Shown here in pieces: positions 8,365 to 16,757 of a stretch of DNA of 64,000 nucleotides (positions within the stretch are counted from its first letter, which is position 1; the number at the start of each line of letters is the position of its first letter). Source of the DNA: DASPOJ01 sp050014395 (lineage in GTDB: Bacteria > Acidobacteriota > Terriglobia > Acidiferrales > UBA7541); the NCBI GenBank assembly GCA_050014395.1, contig JBEKDK010000004.1:16407-80406 (forward strand), written 5' to 3'. A program made the position numbers and the translations under genes. The notes under the pieces are model-generated. The model worked only from the letters and a program-made list of their open reading frames with translations. It was not told where the DNA came from and searched no databases.

Positions 8365-8460
8365 TTAGGAAGACATTCGGGTCGCACCCGCACACCGGCC
8401 GCTCGCCGTTCGACAACACGGCGCGCAACAACCGGTGCAACAGATGCGGCTCATCGACAT
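8365..8460 (-). CDS. Cysteine-rich leader peptide of the YeiH unit
   Basis: A 31-codon frame from ATG 8460 whose product contains 'ICCTGCCAPCCR' and one later Cys: 7 Cys in 31 residues, three as doublets. It is followed by an intrinsic terminator and then the small membrane protein and yeiH. A -35 TTGACA and a -10 TAGGAT end 7 nt before the ATG, so the mRNA probably starts at or next to the start codon (leaderless). Polycysteine leaderless ORFs acting as cysteine-responsive attenuators are known in mycobacteria; the same role is inferred here. An alternative is a metal-binding micropeptide. Confidence 0.78.
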   Translation of the reverse strand: MSMSRICCTGCCAPCCRTASGRCAGATRMSS

Positions 8461-8467
8461 TCGGCGA

Positions 8468-8496
8468 ATCCTACAGAGAGATCAAACGCGTGTCAA
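8468..8496 (-). promoter_or_regulatory. Promoter of the Cys leader - YeiH unit
   Basis: Minus strand: perfect -35 TTGACA (8496-8491), 17-nt spacer, -10 TAGGAT (8473-8468), then 7 nt to the leader ATG at 8460. The position predicts a leaderless transcript. Confidence 0.7.
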
Positions 8497-8557
8497 GCAT
8501 CAAAAGACCAAATTCATTTTCTGCGCCTGTGGGTATTTCACCCCTATTTTTTCGGGT

Positions 8558-8575
8558 TGTAACACGAGTGTAACA
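8558..8575 (+). promoter_or_regulatory. Pho box upstream of pstS
   Basis: Two identical heptamers TGTAACA at 8558 and 8569, 11 bp apart, match the direct-repeat layout of PhoB sites. A weak -10 (AAGAAT, 8585-8590) lies one turn downstream and pstS starts at 8618, so PhoB most likely activates the pst operon from here. Confidence 0.7.
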
Positions 8576-8617
8576 ATTCCGAGCAAGAATCAGCGGCGAG
8601 GAGATTCCCCACCTACC

Positions 8618-9634
8618 ATGAAAAAGATATTGCTCGCTCTCTCGCTCTGCCTGGGCATCGCAGGAATGCTGGCGGCCGATAATCCGATCCAGCTCAATGC
8701 TGCAGGCGCGACGTTCCCCAACCCGATCTATTCGAAGTGGTTCGACGAATATCACAAAATTAGCGGCAATGTGGAGATCAACTACCAGAGCATCGGTTCC
8801 GGCGGCGGAATTCGGCAATTGATCGCGCACACCGTGGACTTCGGCGCTTCCGACATGCCAATGACGGACCAACAATTGCAGCAGGCAGGTTTCAAGATTC
8901 TTCACTTCCCCACCGTATTGGGCGCGGCCGTGCCGAGCTACAACGTTCCGGGCGTGACCACCGACTTGAAGTTCACGCAGAAGGCGCTGGCCGGAATTTA
9001 CCTGGGCACGATCACCAAGTGGAACGATCCGGAAATCGCCAACGCCAATAAGGGCGTCAATCTTCCGGCGGCCGACATCGTGGTGATTCACCGCTCCGAC
9101 GGCAGCGGCACATCCTTCATCTGGACCGATTTCCTCTCCAAGGCTAGCGCCGATTGGAAAAACAAAGTCGGAAGCAATTCGTCGGTGAATTGGCCGGTGG
9201 GATTGGGCGGCAAAGGCAATGAAGGCGTCGCCGGACTTCTGAAGCAGACGCCCGGTTCGATCGGCTACGTCGAATTGATCTACGCCGTGCAAAACAACAT
9301 CGCCTACGGCGAAGTGCAAAACGCCAGCGGCACGTTCGTCAAAGCGAGCTTCGACAGCGTCAGCGCAGCGGCCGCCGGGGCGGCTAAAACCATGCCCGAC
9401 GATTTCCGCGTCTCGATCACCAACGCGCCGGGCAAAACCGCGTATCCGATCTCCAGCTTCACATGGCTGCTGATTCCCGCGCAGATCCAGGACGCGGGCA
9501 AGCGCGATATCATCAAGGCCTTTCTCAAATGGATGCTCACCGATGGGCAAAAGGATTGCGCCGGTTTGTCGTACGCACCGCTGCCGGCTCCTATCGTAAC
9601 CAAGGAACTGAAGGCTATTTCACTGATCCAGTAG
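8618..9634 (+). CDS. pstS: Phosphate ABC transporter, phosphate-binding protein
   Basis: Periplasmic phosphate-binding protein of 338 residues. Signal peptide 'MKKILLALSLCLGIAGMLAA', then the PstS start 'AGATFPNPIYSKWFDEY', phosphate-site segments 'IGSGGGIRQL', 'DFGASDMPM' and 'RSDGSGTSF'. First gene of pstSCAB-phoU. ATG 8618 gives the signal peptide; longer in-frame readings upstream would run through the Pho box. Expected induction: phosphate starvation through PhoB. Confidence 0.96.
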   Translation: MKKILLALSLCLGIAGMLAADNPIQLNAAGATFPNPIYSKWFDEYHKISGNVEINYQSIGSGGGIRQLIAHTVDFGASDMPMTDQQLQQAGFKILHFPTVLGAAVPSYNVPGVTTDLKFTQKALAGIYLGTITKWNDPEIANANKGVNLPAADIVVIHRSDGSGTSFIWTDFLSKASADWKNKVGSNSSVNWPVGLGGKGNEGVAGLLKQTPGSIGYVELIYAVQNNIAYGEVQNASGTFVKASFDSVSAAAAGAAKTMPDDFRVSITNAPGKTAYPISSFTWLLIPAQIQDAGKRDIIKAFLKWMLTDGQKDCAGLSYAPLPAPIVTKELKAISLIQ

Positions 9635-9673
9635 CGTTCGGCAAGATATCGGTTACTGGACCGAACACAAATC

Positions 9674-10663
9674 ATGGCAACGAGTGACACTTCTGTAGTC
9701 GTGCGGCCTGCGGGCTTCTGGAGCCCGCAGGCCGTGCTGCGTCGATTGCGCAGCGGCGACGCCATCGCGCACATGGTGACGTTGGTGTTCGGGGCGCTGG
9801 TTCTGCTGATCACCGTGCTGCTGGTCGGACAATTGTGGACCCACTCGTCAGCGTCGCGCGCGGCGTTCGGATGGCATTTCCTGACGACGAGCGTATGGGA
9901 CCCAGTCTTCGACAATTACGGCGCGCTGACTTTCATCTACGGCACTGTGGTGACGACGTTCCTGGCGCTTTTGATCGCCGTGCCGCTGGGCTTGGGCGCC
10001 GCGATTTTCCTTTCCGAACTTGCGCCGCCGAAACTTTCGGCCGGCCTCTCCTTTGTCGTCGATCTTTTGGCCGCGGTGCCGAGCGTGATCTACGGACTGC
10101 TGGCCATCTTCACACTTTTGCCTTTGCTTTCGACAACCGTCGAGCCTTTTCTGAAAAAGACGCTGGGCTTTCTGCCGCTGTTTCAGGGGCCGGCGTACGG
10201 CGTCGGCTTTCTGGCGGCCGGCTTGGTGCTGGCGATCATGATCGTGCCGTACATCGTATCGGTATCGCGAGAAGTGCTGCTCTCCGTACCGGCCGATCAG
10301 CGCGAAGCGGCGCTGGGCCTGGGCGCGACGCGCTGGGAGACCACCTGGAGAGTTGTGGTGCCGTACGCGCGAATCGGAATTATGGGCTCGGTGTTCCTCT
10401 CGATGGCGCGCGCGCTGGGCGAAACGATGGCCGTGACGATGGTGATCGGCAACACGCCGAAAATTTCGGCGTCGCTGTTCGCTCCGGGTTACACGATCGC
10501 GGCGGTGATCGCCAACGAATTCACAGAAGCCACCGGCAATCTTTACCTGAGCGCGCTGATCGAGCTCGGACTTGTGCTGTTCCTTCTGACGTTCATTCTG
10601 AATGGCCTGGCGCGGATCATGATGGCGGCCACCGAATCGCGCGGTGGCGGGATGCGCACATGA
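9674..10663 (+). CDS. pstC: Phosphate ABC transporter permease PstC
   Basis: Inner-membrane permease of 329 residues with six or so hydrophobic segments. The EAA loop is 'REAALGLGATRWETTWRVVV' near residues 214-233, contacting PstB. N-terminal cytoplasmic tail of about 30 residues as usual for PstC. Starts 39 nt after pstS; its TGA overlaps the pstA ATG (ATGA). Confidence 0.95.
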   Translation: MATSDTSVVVRPAGFWSPQAVLRRLRSGDAIAHMVTLVFGALVLLITVLLVGQLWTHSSASRAAFGWHFLTTSVWDPVFDNYGALTFIYGTVVTTFLALLIAVPLGLGAAIFLSELAPPKLSAGLSFVVDLLAAVPSVIYGLLAIFTLLPLLSTTVEPFLKKTLGFLPLFQGPAYGVGFLAAGLVLAIMIVPYIVSVSREVLLSVPADQREAALGLGATRWETTWRVVVPYARIGIMGSVFLSMARALGETMAVTMVIGNTPKISASLFAPGYTIAAVIANEFTEATGNLYLSALIELGLVLFLLTFILNGLARIMMAATESRGGGMRT

Positions 10664-11508
10664 GCTTCCGAACGCTTTGGCGCAAGTCGCTGAGCGCCGT
10701 GATGATGAGCCTCACCGGTTTGTGCGCGCTCATCACCGTGTCTGTGCTGGTCGTGGTGCTCGGCTATTTGGCGTGGAATGGCGCCACGGCAATACACTGG
10801 AGCTTCTTCACGAATCTGCCCGCGCCGGTGGGAGAAGAAGGCGGCGGAATTGCCAATGCGATTGTGGGCAGCGCGAAGCTGCTGCTACTGGCGGCGCTGC
10901 TGGGTGTGCCGGTCGGCCTGCTGGGCGCGGTGTATCTGGCGGAATACGCTTCGTCGATTCCCGCGTTCCTGGTGCGCTATTCCGCCGATCTGCTGAACGG
11001 CGTGCCGTCTATCGTGATGGGCATTTTCGCGTACACCATCGTGGTGCTGCCGATGCATCATTTTTCGGCGTTGGCCGGCGGGTTTGCGCTCGGCGTGATG
11101 ATGATTCCGATCATCCTGCGGAGCTGCGAAGATTTTCTGCGCGCCGTGCCTAGATCGCTGCGCGAAGGGGCGATGGCCGTCGGCGCCAGCAAATGGAAAA
11201 CGATTTTGACCGTGGTGGTCCCGGCGGCTTCGGGCGGAATCATGACGGCGATTCTTCTTGCGCTTTCGCGCGTCGCAGGAGAAACGGCACCGCTGCTGTT
11301 TACGGCGTTCGGAAATCGCTTCTGGAGTTCGGGCTGGAACGAACCTATTGCGTCTTTGCCCGTTGTCATTTATACCTACGCGATCTCTCCGTATGATGAC
11401 TGGCATCGCCAAGCGTGGGCGGCGGGTTTGGTATTGCTGGGATTGGTCTTGGTCACCAACGTCGTGGCGCGGACAGTGCTGGCGCGCCCCGCGGGTCAAC
11501 GGAGATAA
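10660..11508 (+). CDS. pstA: Phosphate ABC transporter permease PstA
   Basis: Second permease, 282 residues, six hydrophobic segments; EAA loop 'REGAMAVGASKWKTILTVVV'. The ATG at 10660 overlaps the pstC stop by 4 nt, indicating translational coupling and settling the start: the same frame is open for another 800 nt upstream, but that part is antiparallel noise over pstC. Confidence 0.95.
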   Translation: MSFRTLWRKSLSAVMMSLTGLCALITVSVLVVVLGYLAWNGATAIHWSFFTNLPAPVGEEGGGIANAIVGSAKLLLLAALLGVPVGLLGAVYLAEYASSIPAFLVRYSADLLNGVPSIVMGIFAYTIVVLPMHHFSALAGGFALGVMMIPIILRSCEDFLRAVPRSLREGAMAVGASKWKTILTVVVPAASGGIMTAILLALSRVAGETAPLLFTAFGNRFWSSGWNEPIASLPVVIYTYAISPYDDWHRQAWAAGLVLLGLVLVTNVVARTVLARPAGQRR

Positions 11509-11514
11509 TCTCGA

Positions 11515-12348
11515 ATGGAAGCTTCTTCGGCGGTGCGCACGGCCGTGGCTAAGGAGAAATCGGTGAGTAGCGTTTCGCTCGGGCCGCACCCGGCGCTTGC
11601 GAACTCCCCTGTCCGGGTGAAAGTTGAAGGCCTGAACTTTTACTACGGCAAGGCGCAATCGCTGTTCAAAATCAATCTGGAAATCGCATCGAATCGCGTG
11701 ACGGCGATGATCGGGCCTTCCGGCTGCGGTAAGTCCACGCTGCTGCGCACGCTCAATCGCATGCACGAAACGATCAGCCACACGCGCCTGGACGGCAAGA
11801 TCCTGCTCGATGGAAACGACATCCTTTCGCAAGATGTGACGAGGTTGCGGCGCAAAGTCGGCATGGTTTTTCAGAAGCCGAACCCGTTTCCGAAATCCGT
11901 TTACGACAACGTGGCCTACGGCCTGCGCATCAACGGCTACGCCGGTTCGCTTCAGGAACACGTTGAGCACAGCTTGCGCCGCGCCGCGCTGTGGGAGGAA
12001 GTGAAGGACCGCCTGCACAAATCGGCGTATTCGCTTTCGGGCGGGCAACAGCAGCGGCTGTGCATTGCGCGCGCGCTGGCGGTGGATCCGGAAGTGCTTC
12101 TGCTGGACGAGCCGTGTTCCGCGCTCGATCCGGTGAGCACGGCCAAGATCGAAGACTTGCTGATCGAATTGAAGCAAAACTGTACGATCGTGATCGTCAC
12201 GCACAACATGCAGCAAGCCGCGCGCGTGAGCGATTTCACGGCGTTCATGCTGATGGGCGAGCTGATCGAATTCCAAGCAACGCCGCAGCTCTTCACCACG
12301 CCCAGCGATCCGCGCACTGAGGCTTACATCACCGGTCGCTTCGGATGA
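11515..12348 (+). CDS. pstB: Phosphate ABC transporter ATPase
   Basis: ATPase of 277 residues: Walker A 'GPSGCGKST', Q-loop 'MVFQKPNPFP' (typical PstB), signature 'LSGGQQQRL', Walker B 'LLLDEPCSALDP', H-loop 'IVTHN'. About 30 residues precede the normal PstB start, so an internal start is possible, but ATG 11515 lies 6 nt after pstA. It energises PstSCA phosphate uptake. Confidence 0.95.
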   Translation: MEASSAVRTAVAKEKSVSSVSLGPHPALANSPVRVKVEGLNFYYGKAQSLFKINLEIASNRVTAMIGPSGCGKSTLLRTLNRMHETISHTRLDGKILLDGNDILSQDVTRLRRKVGMVFQKPNPFPKSVYDNVAYGLRINGYAGSLQEHVEHSLRRAALWEEVKDRLHKSAYSLSGGQQQRLCIARALAVDPEVLLLDEPCSALDPVSTAKIEDLLIELKQNCTIVIVTHNMQQAARVSDFTAFMLMGELIEFQATPQLFTTPSDPRTEAYITGRFG

Positions 12349-12384
12349 GGCTGACGAGAAAGGTTACAATACACCACTAAGAAT

Positions 12385-13050
12385 ATGCCGCGTCCCTTTG
12401 AGCAAGAGCTGCAGGAACTGAACGAGCGAGTGCTGTGGATGGCGAGCCTCTCCGAGCGCGCCGTGCACGATTCCGTGCACGCCGTTCTGGATTCCGACCA
12501 GAGCCTGGCCGATGCCGTGCTCGAGCAGGAAAACGTCATCAATGAAATGCAGATTGAGATCGACGATCGCGTCGTGCAGTTGGTGGCGCAAGTGCAGCCC
12601 ATGGCCAGCGACCTGCGCTTCTTGCTGGCCATCAGCCGCATCAACTCGGAACTCGAGCGCATCGGCGATCAGGCCGTGAACATCGCGCAAGCTGCGGTGC
12701 GCATCCTGCGGCACCCGCGCGTGAAGCCATACGTCGATCTGCCGCGCATGAGCGAACTCGCCGAGGGCATGGTCCGCGACAGTATTCGCGCCTTGATCGA
12801 TCGCAATATCGAACTGGCGCAGGGTGTCCTGGTGCGCGACGATCTGGTGGACCAGTTACGCAATCAGATATTCCGCGAAATGCTCACCTACATGATGGAA
12901 AATTCCGCCGTGGTCTTCGCGTCGTTCGAGCTGATCCTAATGGCCAAGAATCTCGAGCGCATCGGCGATCTGGCCACGAATATCGCCGAGGACGTCATCT
13001 ACATCGTGCAAGGCCGCGACGTTCGCCACAACGCGATGGATCGCCGCTAG
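12385..13050 (+). CDS. phoU: Phosphate transport regulator PhoU
   Basis: All-helical 221-residue protein made of two PhoU repeats; each ends in the metal-site motif 'ELERIGDQAVNIA' (near residue 90) and 'NLERIGDLATNIAED' (near residue 190). PhoU links Pst and PhoR and switches off PhoB signalling when phosphate is plentiful. Last gene of the pst operon, 36 nt after pstB. Confidence 0.95.
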   Translation: MPRPFEQELQELNERVLWMASLSERAVHDSVHAVLDSDQSLADAVLEQENVINEMQIEIDDRVVQLVAQVQPMASDLRFLLAISRINSELERIGDQAVNIAQAAVRILRHPRVKPYVDLPRMSELAEGMVRDSIRALIDRNIELAQGVLVRDDLVDQLRNQIFREMLTYMMENSAVVFASFELILMAKNLERIGDLATNIAEDVIYIVQGRDVRHNAMDRR

Positions 13051-13158
13051 CCGGCGCGTTCATCGCGTTAAACTCATCGAAGAAGCAGGACATCCGCGGC
13101 TGCGACGCCCCGCGACATAGCTCCACGTTGACTTATCGCGGTGGTATGATTCCATTAT

Positions 13159-13183
13159 GGCGCTAAGGAACTGACGTAGCGCC
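13159..13183 (+). other. Small hairpin in the phoU-DUF4424 gap
   Basis: GGCGCTA (13159-13165) pairs perfectly with TAGCGCC (13177-13183) over an 11-nt loop. It lies 55 nt before the DUF4424 start; no T-run. Function unknown; nothing else recognisable in 13051-13237. Confidence 0.35.
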
Positions 13184-13237
13184 GGCGGACGCCCGCCCCT
13201 GGGACGCCGTTTGCAACTGGCGATATCGCCTAACTCA

Positions 13238-14332
13238 ATGAACTCAACGATTCGATACGTCTCGCTGGCCGCGGCAGCGGTGCTGTTTGCTGGCGCTGTT
13301 GCATCCGTGCGCGCGGACGACAGCGCGGCGTCGGTAGCTGCCGGAGGCATTCAGTTACGCCGCGATGCGGACATCTCGATGGAGAAAGAGGTACTGACGA
13401 TCAGCCAGAGCAAGGTGACGGTCGAGTACGAATTCCTGAATGAAACGGACAAGGATATTACGACGGAGGTGGCCTTCCCAGTTCCACCCTACGACGCCGA
13501 ATACACTGGCCCCGGAGGCCACGGAGGCTTTGAGGATTTTCGGCTGTGGGTCGAAGGCAAGGAACTGAAATATAACAACGAGGTCCGCGCGGAGTTGAAC
13601 GGCAAGGACTACACCGACCTGCTCAAGGGGCTTGCAATTGACATTGCATCGTTCGGGGGATGGGATAACAAGAACGGTCAACCTGTTGGGCCAGTCACAA
13701 AGCTCCCCGACGAGCAGCTTCGGCAACTTTCAATCCTTGGACTCATCTCGTTGGAAGACGGCTATCGAAACAAGATGCCGCTTTGGGACGTTGTGAAAAC
13801 GTACTACTGGACCCAAACCTTTCCTGCGCATCAAATCCTGCACGTTCGTCACGAGTACACGCCAGAAGTTGGCTACACGTTGGTCGATCCCGAAGACCTT
13901 GACCCCGTACAGCGCCAGAAAAAACTTTCGGGACTCCGGCCGGGTGCGCCGATTCCGCCGGATTTCGACGATACCGTGACGCTTAACCAGTACATCGAAA
14001 ACTCTTGCATCGCCCCGCCGATGCAAGAATTACTCGCCCGGCACGCGGCTGGAAAGCCCCAGGCAAATGGCGGCGTAATATTGATGCTCTGGGTGGACTT
14101 CATTTTGACCACCGCCAATTCCTGGAAAACACCCATCAAAGATTTCACTCTGATTGTCGAACGGCCGTCGGCGCCGCGCCTGGTGCCTGGAGCAGTTGCG
14201 CCCGTCGTCAGCTTTTGTTGGGACGGCCCAATCACCGAGGAGGTTCCCGGGCACATGGTGGCGCACGCGACAAATTTCGTACCCGCGAAAGAACTCCACG
14301 TGGGCGTTTTTTCCGTACCTCAACATCCCTAA
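13238..14332 (+). CDS. DUF4424-type exported protein
   Basis: 364-residue protein with a signal peptide ('YVSLAAAAVLFAGAVASVRA'). The opening of the mature part, '...GGIQLRRDADISMEKEVLTIS...VTVEYEFLNETDKDITTEVAFPVP', matches the DUF4424 pattern (exported proteins of unknown function, often in Gram-negatives). It seems to lack the last part of the family (usual DUF4424 domain about 300 residues), ending just after 'LHVGVFSV', so a slightly shortened C-terminus is possible. I chose ATG 13238; a TTG at 13211 is in frame. Role unknown. Confidence 0.65.
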   Translation: MNSTIRYVSLAAAAVLFAGAVASVRADDSAASVAAGGIQLRRDADISMEKEVLTISQSKVTVEYEFLNETDKDITTEVAFPVPPYDAEYTGPGGHGGFEDFRLWVEGKELKYNNEVRAELNGKDYTDLLKGLAIDIASFGGWDNKNGQPVGPVTKLPDEQLRQLSILGLISLEDGYRNKMPLWDVVKTYYWTQTFPAHQILHVRHEYTPEVGYTLVDPEDLDPVQRQKKLSGLRPGAPIPPDFDDTVTLNQYIENSCIAPPMQELLARHAAGKPQANGGVILMLWVDFILTTANSWKTPIKDFTLIVERPSAPRLVPGAVAPVVSFCWDGPITEEVPGHMVAHATNFVPAKELHVGVFSVPQHP

Positions 14333-14418
14333 CCTGATCAGGCGCGCTGTCGCTCATCGCCGCGCGGGGCGGCCACCTTGACGGCGGCCGCAGTGGCGCT
14401 TACCATCGACCGGCAAAC

Positions 14419-16671
14419 ATGAGCGAAGATCCGCTGATTGGGCAGTCGCTGTTACATTACAAAATTATCCGCCAGTTGGGCGCGGGCGGCATGGGCGTGG
14501 TGTACGAAGCCCAGGATTCGCAGCTCGGCCGGCGCGTGGCCCTGAAGTTTCTGCCCCCGGAGATGGCGCAGGATAGCCAATTGCTCGAGCGCTTTCAGCG
14601 TGAAGCGCGCGCGGCTTCCTCCCTTAATCATCCGAACATCTGCACCATCCACGCGATCGAGCAACACGAGCGGCGGCACTTCATCGTGATGGAACTGCTC
14701 GAAGGGCAAACGCTGGCGCAGAAAATGACGCGGCAACCGATGGAAGTGGAGATGCTTGTCACGCTTTCCATCCAGATCGCCGACGCCCTGGAATCGGCGC
14801 ACGCCAAGGGCATCGTGCATCGCGACATCAAGCCAGCGAATCTGTTCCTCACCGAGCGCGGGCAAATAAAAATTTTGGATTTTGGCCTGGTGAAGATCAG
14901 CGGTGGCGAACTTACGCAAGCTGCCGCTGCGGCGCACGGCGAGACTCAGTTTTCCAGCAACGACCTTACATCGTTGGGCGCGGCCGTCGGTACCGTCTCC
15001 TACATGTCGCCGGAGCAGGCTCGCGGCCAGATGGTGGACGCGCGGACGGATCTGTTTTCCACCGGCACCGTGCTCTATCAAATGGCCACCGGGACGCTCC
15101 CTTTTCAGGGAGACACCACGGCGATCATCTTTGACGCCATCCTGAATCGCGATCCCAAGCCAGCCGGCGAGTTGAATCCGCAGCTGCCCCCGGATTTTGT
15201 GCGCATCCTGGATAAGGCTCTGGAAAAAGACCGCAATTTGCGCTGCCAGACGGCGACGGAACTGAAGACCGACCTTACTCGCCTGAAGCGCGATCTTGAA
15301 TCGAGCAACAGGCGCGCAAAGGGGAAAACCGATTCGGATCCGGGCGTCGCGAAGCAAACGGGAAAATCCGTGGCCGTCCTTTATTTTGAAAACTTGAGCG
15401 GCGCCAAGGAAGACGAATACCTGCGCGACGGCATCACCGAAGACATCATCACCGAGCTTTCCAAGATTCGCGGACTGAATATGTTTTCGCGCCCCACCGT
15501 TCTGGTGTTCCGCGACAAGCCGGTGACTCCGGCGCAAATCGGCCAGCAGCTTGGCGCGGCGTACGCGCTGACTGGAACGCTGCGCCGCGCCGGCTCGCGG
15601 CTGCGCATCAACGCGCAGCTTGTGGACACGCACACGGATTTCACGCTCTGGTCGGAGCGTTTCGACCGCGAGATGAAAGACGTTTTCGAGATTCAAGACG
15701 AAATTGCCCGCAAGATCGCGGAGGCCCTGCGCGTGACGCTTTCCCCGCAAGAACTCGAAGCGCTGGCCGTGAAGCCCACGGAGAGCCTGCAGGCCTACGA
15801 TCTTTACTTGCGCGGAAAACGATACGCGCGGCGGCAAACGCGGCAGGATTTGGAATTCGCGCTGCAGATGTTTCAAAACGCGGTGGCCATGGACGAGAAT
15901 TTCGCACTGGCTCATGCCGCCTGCGCGAACGCCTGCGCGATGTTCTATTGCAACTACAGCCGCGATCAAGTGTGGGTGGAACGCGCGCGCGAGTCTTCGG
16001 GCAAGGCCGTGGCGCTGCGCTGGGATCTGCCCGAAGTGCACGTCAGCCAAGCGTGGGTGCTCTACGCCGCCGACCTGCATGACGAAGCCGTGCGCATGGT
16101 CCGCAAAGCCATCGAACGCAAACGCGATTGCGAAGGCGCGTACTACATGCTCTGCCGCGCGCTATTCGCCGCGGGGCGCTACCAGGAAGTGGTGAACGTC
16201 GCGGAAGACGCGATCGAAGCCAGCGGCGAGGATTACAACGTGTATGTGCCGATCATCAACTCGCTGGGCGCATTGGGAAAACAAGAAGCGCAACGCAACA
16301 TGGCTCATAGGGTGGTCGGCGCGCTCGAGAATCACTTGAAGCAAGTGCCCGAGGATGCGCGGGCGCGCGTCCTGATGGCCAGCTATTGCGCGGATATCGG
16401 GCGTGCGGACGACGCCGTGCGCGAACTCAACTTGGCCGTTACGCTGCGCGCCAACGAAGCTTCAATTCTCTACAACGCGGCCTGCACCTACTGCAAAATT
16501 AGCAGAAAGCAAGAAGCCCTGGACGCCCTGGCCAAAGCTTGGGAAGCGGGATTCAAAGACGCGGTGTGGGCGCGCCGCGATCCCGACCTCGCCGCTCTTC
16601 ACGGCGAACCGGAATTTGAGCGCTTATACCCCGAGAAACCCGAGACGCCCTCCGCTTTCGCGTCCCACTGA
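14419..16671 (+). CDS. Ser/Thr protein kinase with TolB-like and TPR domains
   Basis: 750 residues. Kinase domain about 13-290: glycine loop 'GAGGMGVVYEA', VAIK-type lysine in 'VALKF', catalytic 'HRDIKPANL' (from residue 134), 'DFGLVKI' (from 154), 'SPEQARG'. No transmembrane helix is visible, unlike many PknB proteins. Then a TolB-like/adenylate-cyclase-associated N-terminal module ('VAVLYFENLSGAKEDEYLRDG', about 315-450) that in this family precedes TPRs, and at least six TPR-like helices to the end. This kinase-TolB-TPR fusion is common in Acidobacteriota and presumably phosphorylates or scaffolds unknown partners. Confidence 0.85.
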   Translation: MSEDPLIGQSLLHYKIIRQLGAGGMGVVYEAQDSQLGRRVALKFLPPEMAQDSQLLERFQREARAASSLNHPNICTIHAIEQHERRHFIVMELLEGQTLAQKMTRQPMEVEMLVTLSIQIADALESAHAKGIVHRDIKPANLFLTERGQIKILDFGLVKISGGELTQAAAAAHGETQFSSNDLTSLGAAVGTVSYMSPEQARGQMVDARTDLFSTGTVLYQMATGTLPFQGDTTAIIFDAILNRDPKPAGELNPQLPPDFVRILDKALEKDRNLRCQTATELKTDLTRLKRDLESSNRRAKGKTDSDPGVAKQTGKSVAVLYFENLSGAKEDEYLRDGITEDIITELSKIRGLNMFSRPTVLVFRDKPVTPAQIGQQLGAAYALTGTLRRAGSRLRINAQLVDTHTDFTLWSERFDREMKDVFEIQDEIARKIAEALRVTLSPQELEALAVKPTESLQAYDLYLRGKRYARRQTRQDLEFALQMFQNAVAMDENFALAHAACANACAMFYCNYSRDQVWVERARESSGKAVALRWDLPEVHVSQAWVLYAADLHDEAVRMVRKAIERKRDCEGAYYMLCRALFAAGRYQEVVNVAEDAIEASGEDYNVYVPIINSLGALGKQEAQRNMAHRVVGALENHLKQVPEDARARVLMASYCADIGRADDAVRELNLAVTLRANEASILYNAACTYCKISRKQEALDALAKAWEAGFKDAVWARRDPDLAALHGEPEFERLYPEKPETPSAFASH

Positions 16672-16705
16672 GGTTTTCAGAAGACAACGGAGTCAGTAAA
16701 AGAAA

Positions 16706-16732
16706 GCCGGGGATGCGATTCGCATCCCCGGC
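16706..16732. terminator. Bidirectional terminator
   Basis: A perfect 12-bp GC stem with a 3-nt loop (ATT) is followed by ATTGTTTTT on the + strand and by a T-rich tract on the minus strand, serving the convergent kinase gene and the 16758-18980 gene. Confidence 0.8.
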
Positions 16733-16757
16733 ATTGTTTTTGCGATTGTGGCGACGC

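Noticed and set aside
9835..10659. Long frame running into pstA from far upstream
   Set aside because: It overlaps pstC in another frame; pstA homology begins at ATG 10660, which overlaps the pstC stop.
10885..12276. 463-codon antisense frame over pstA-pstB
   Set aside because: Same antisense artefact; no domain recognised.
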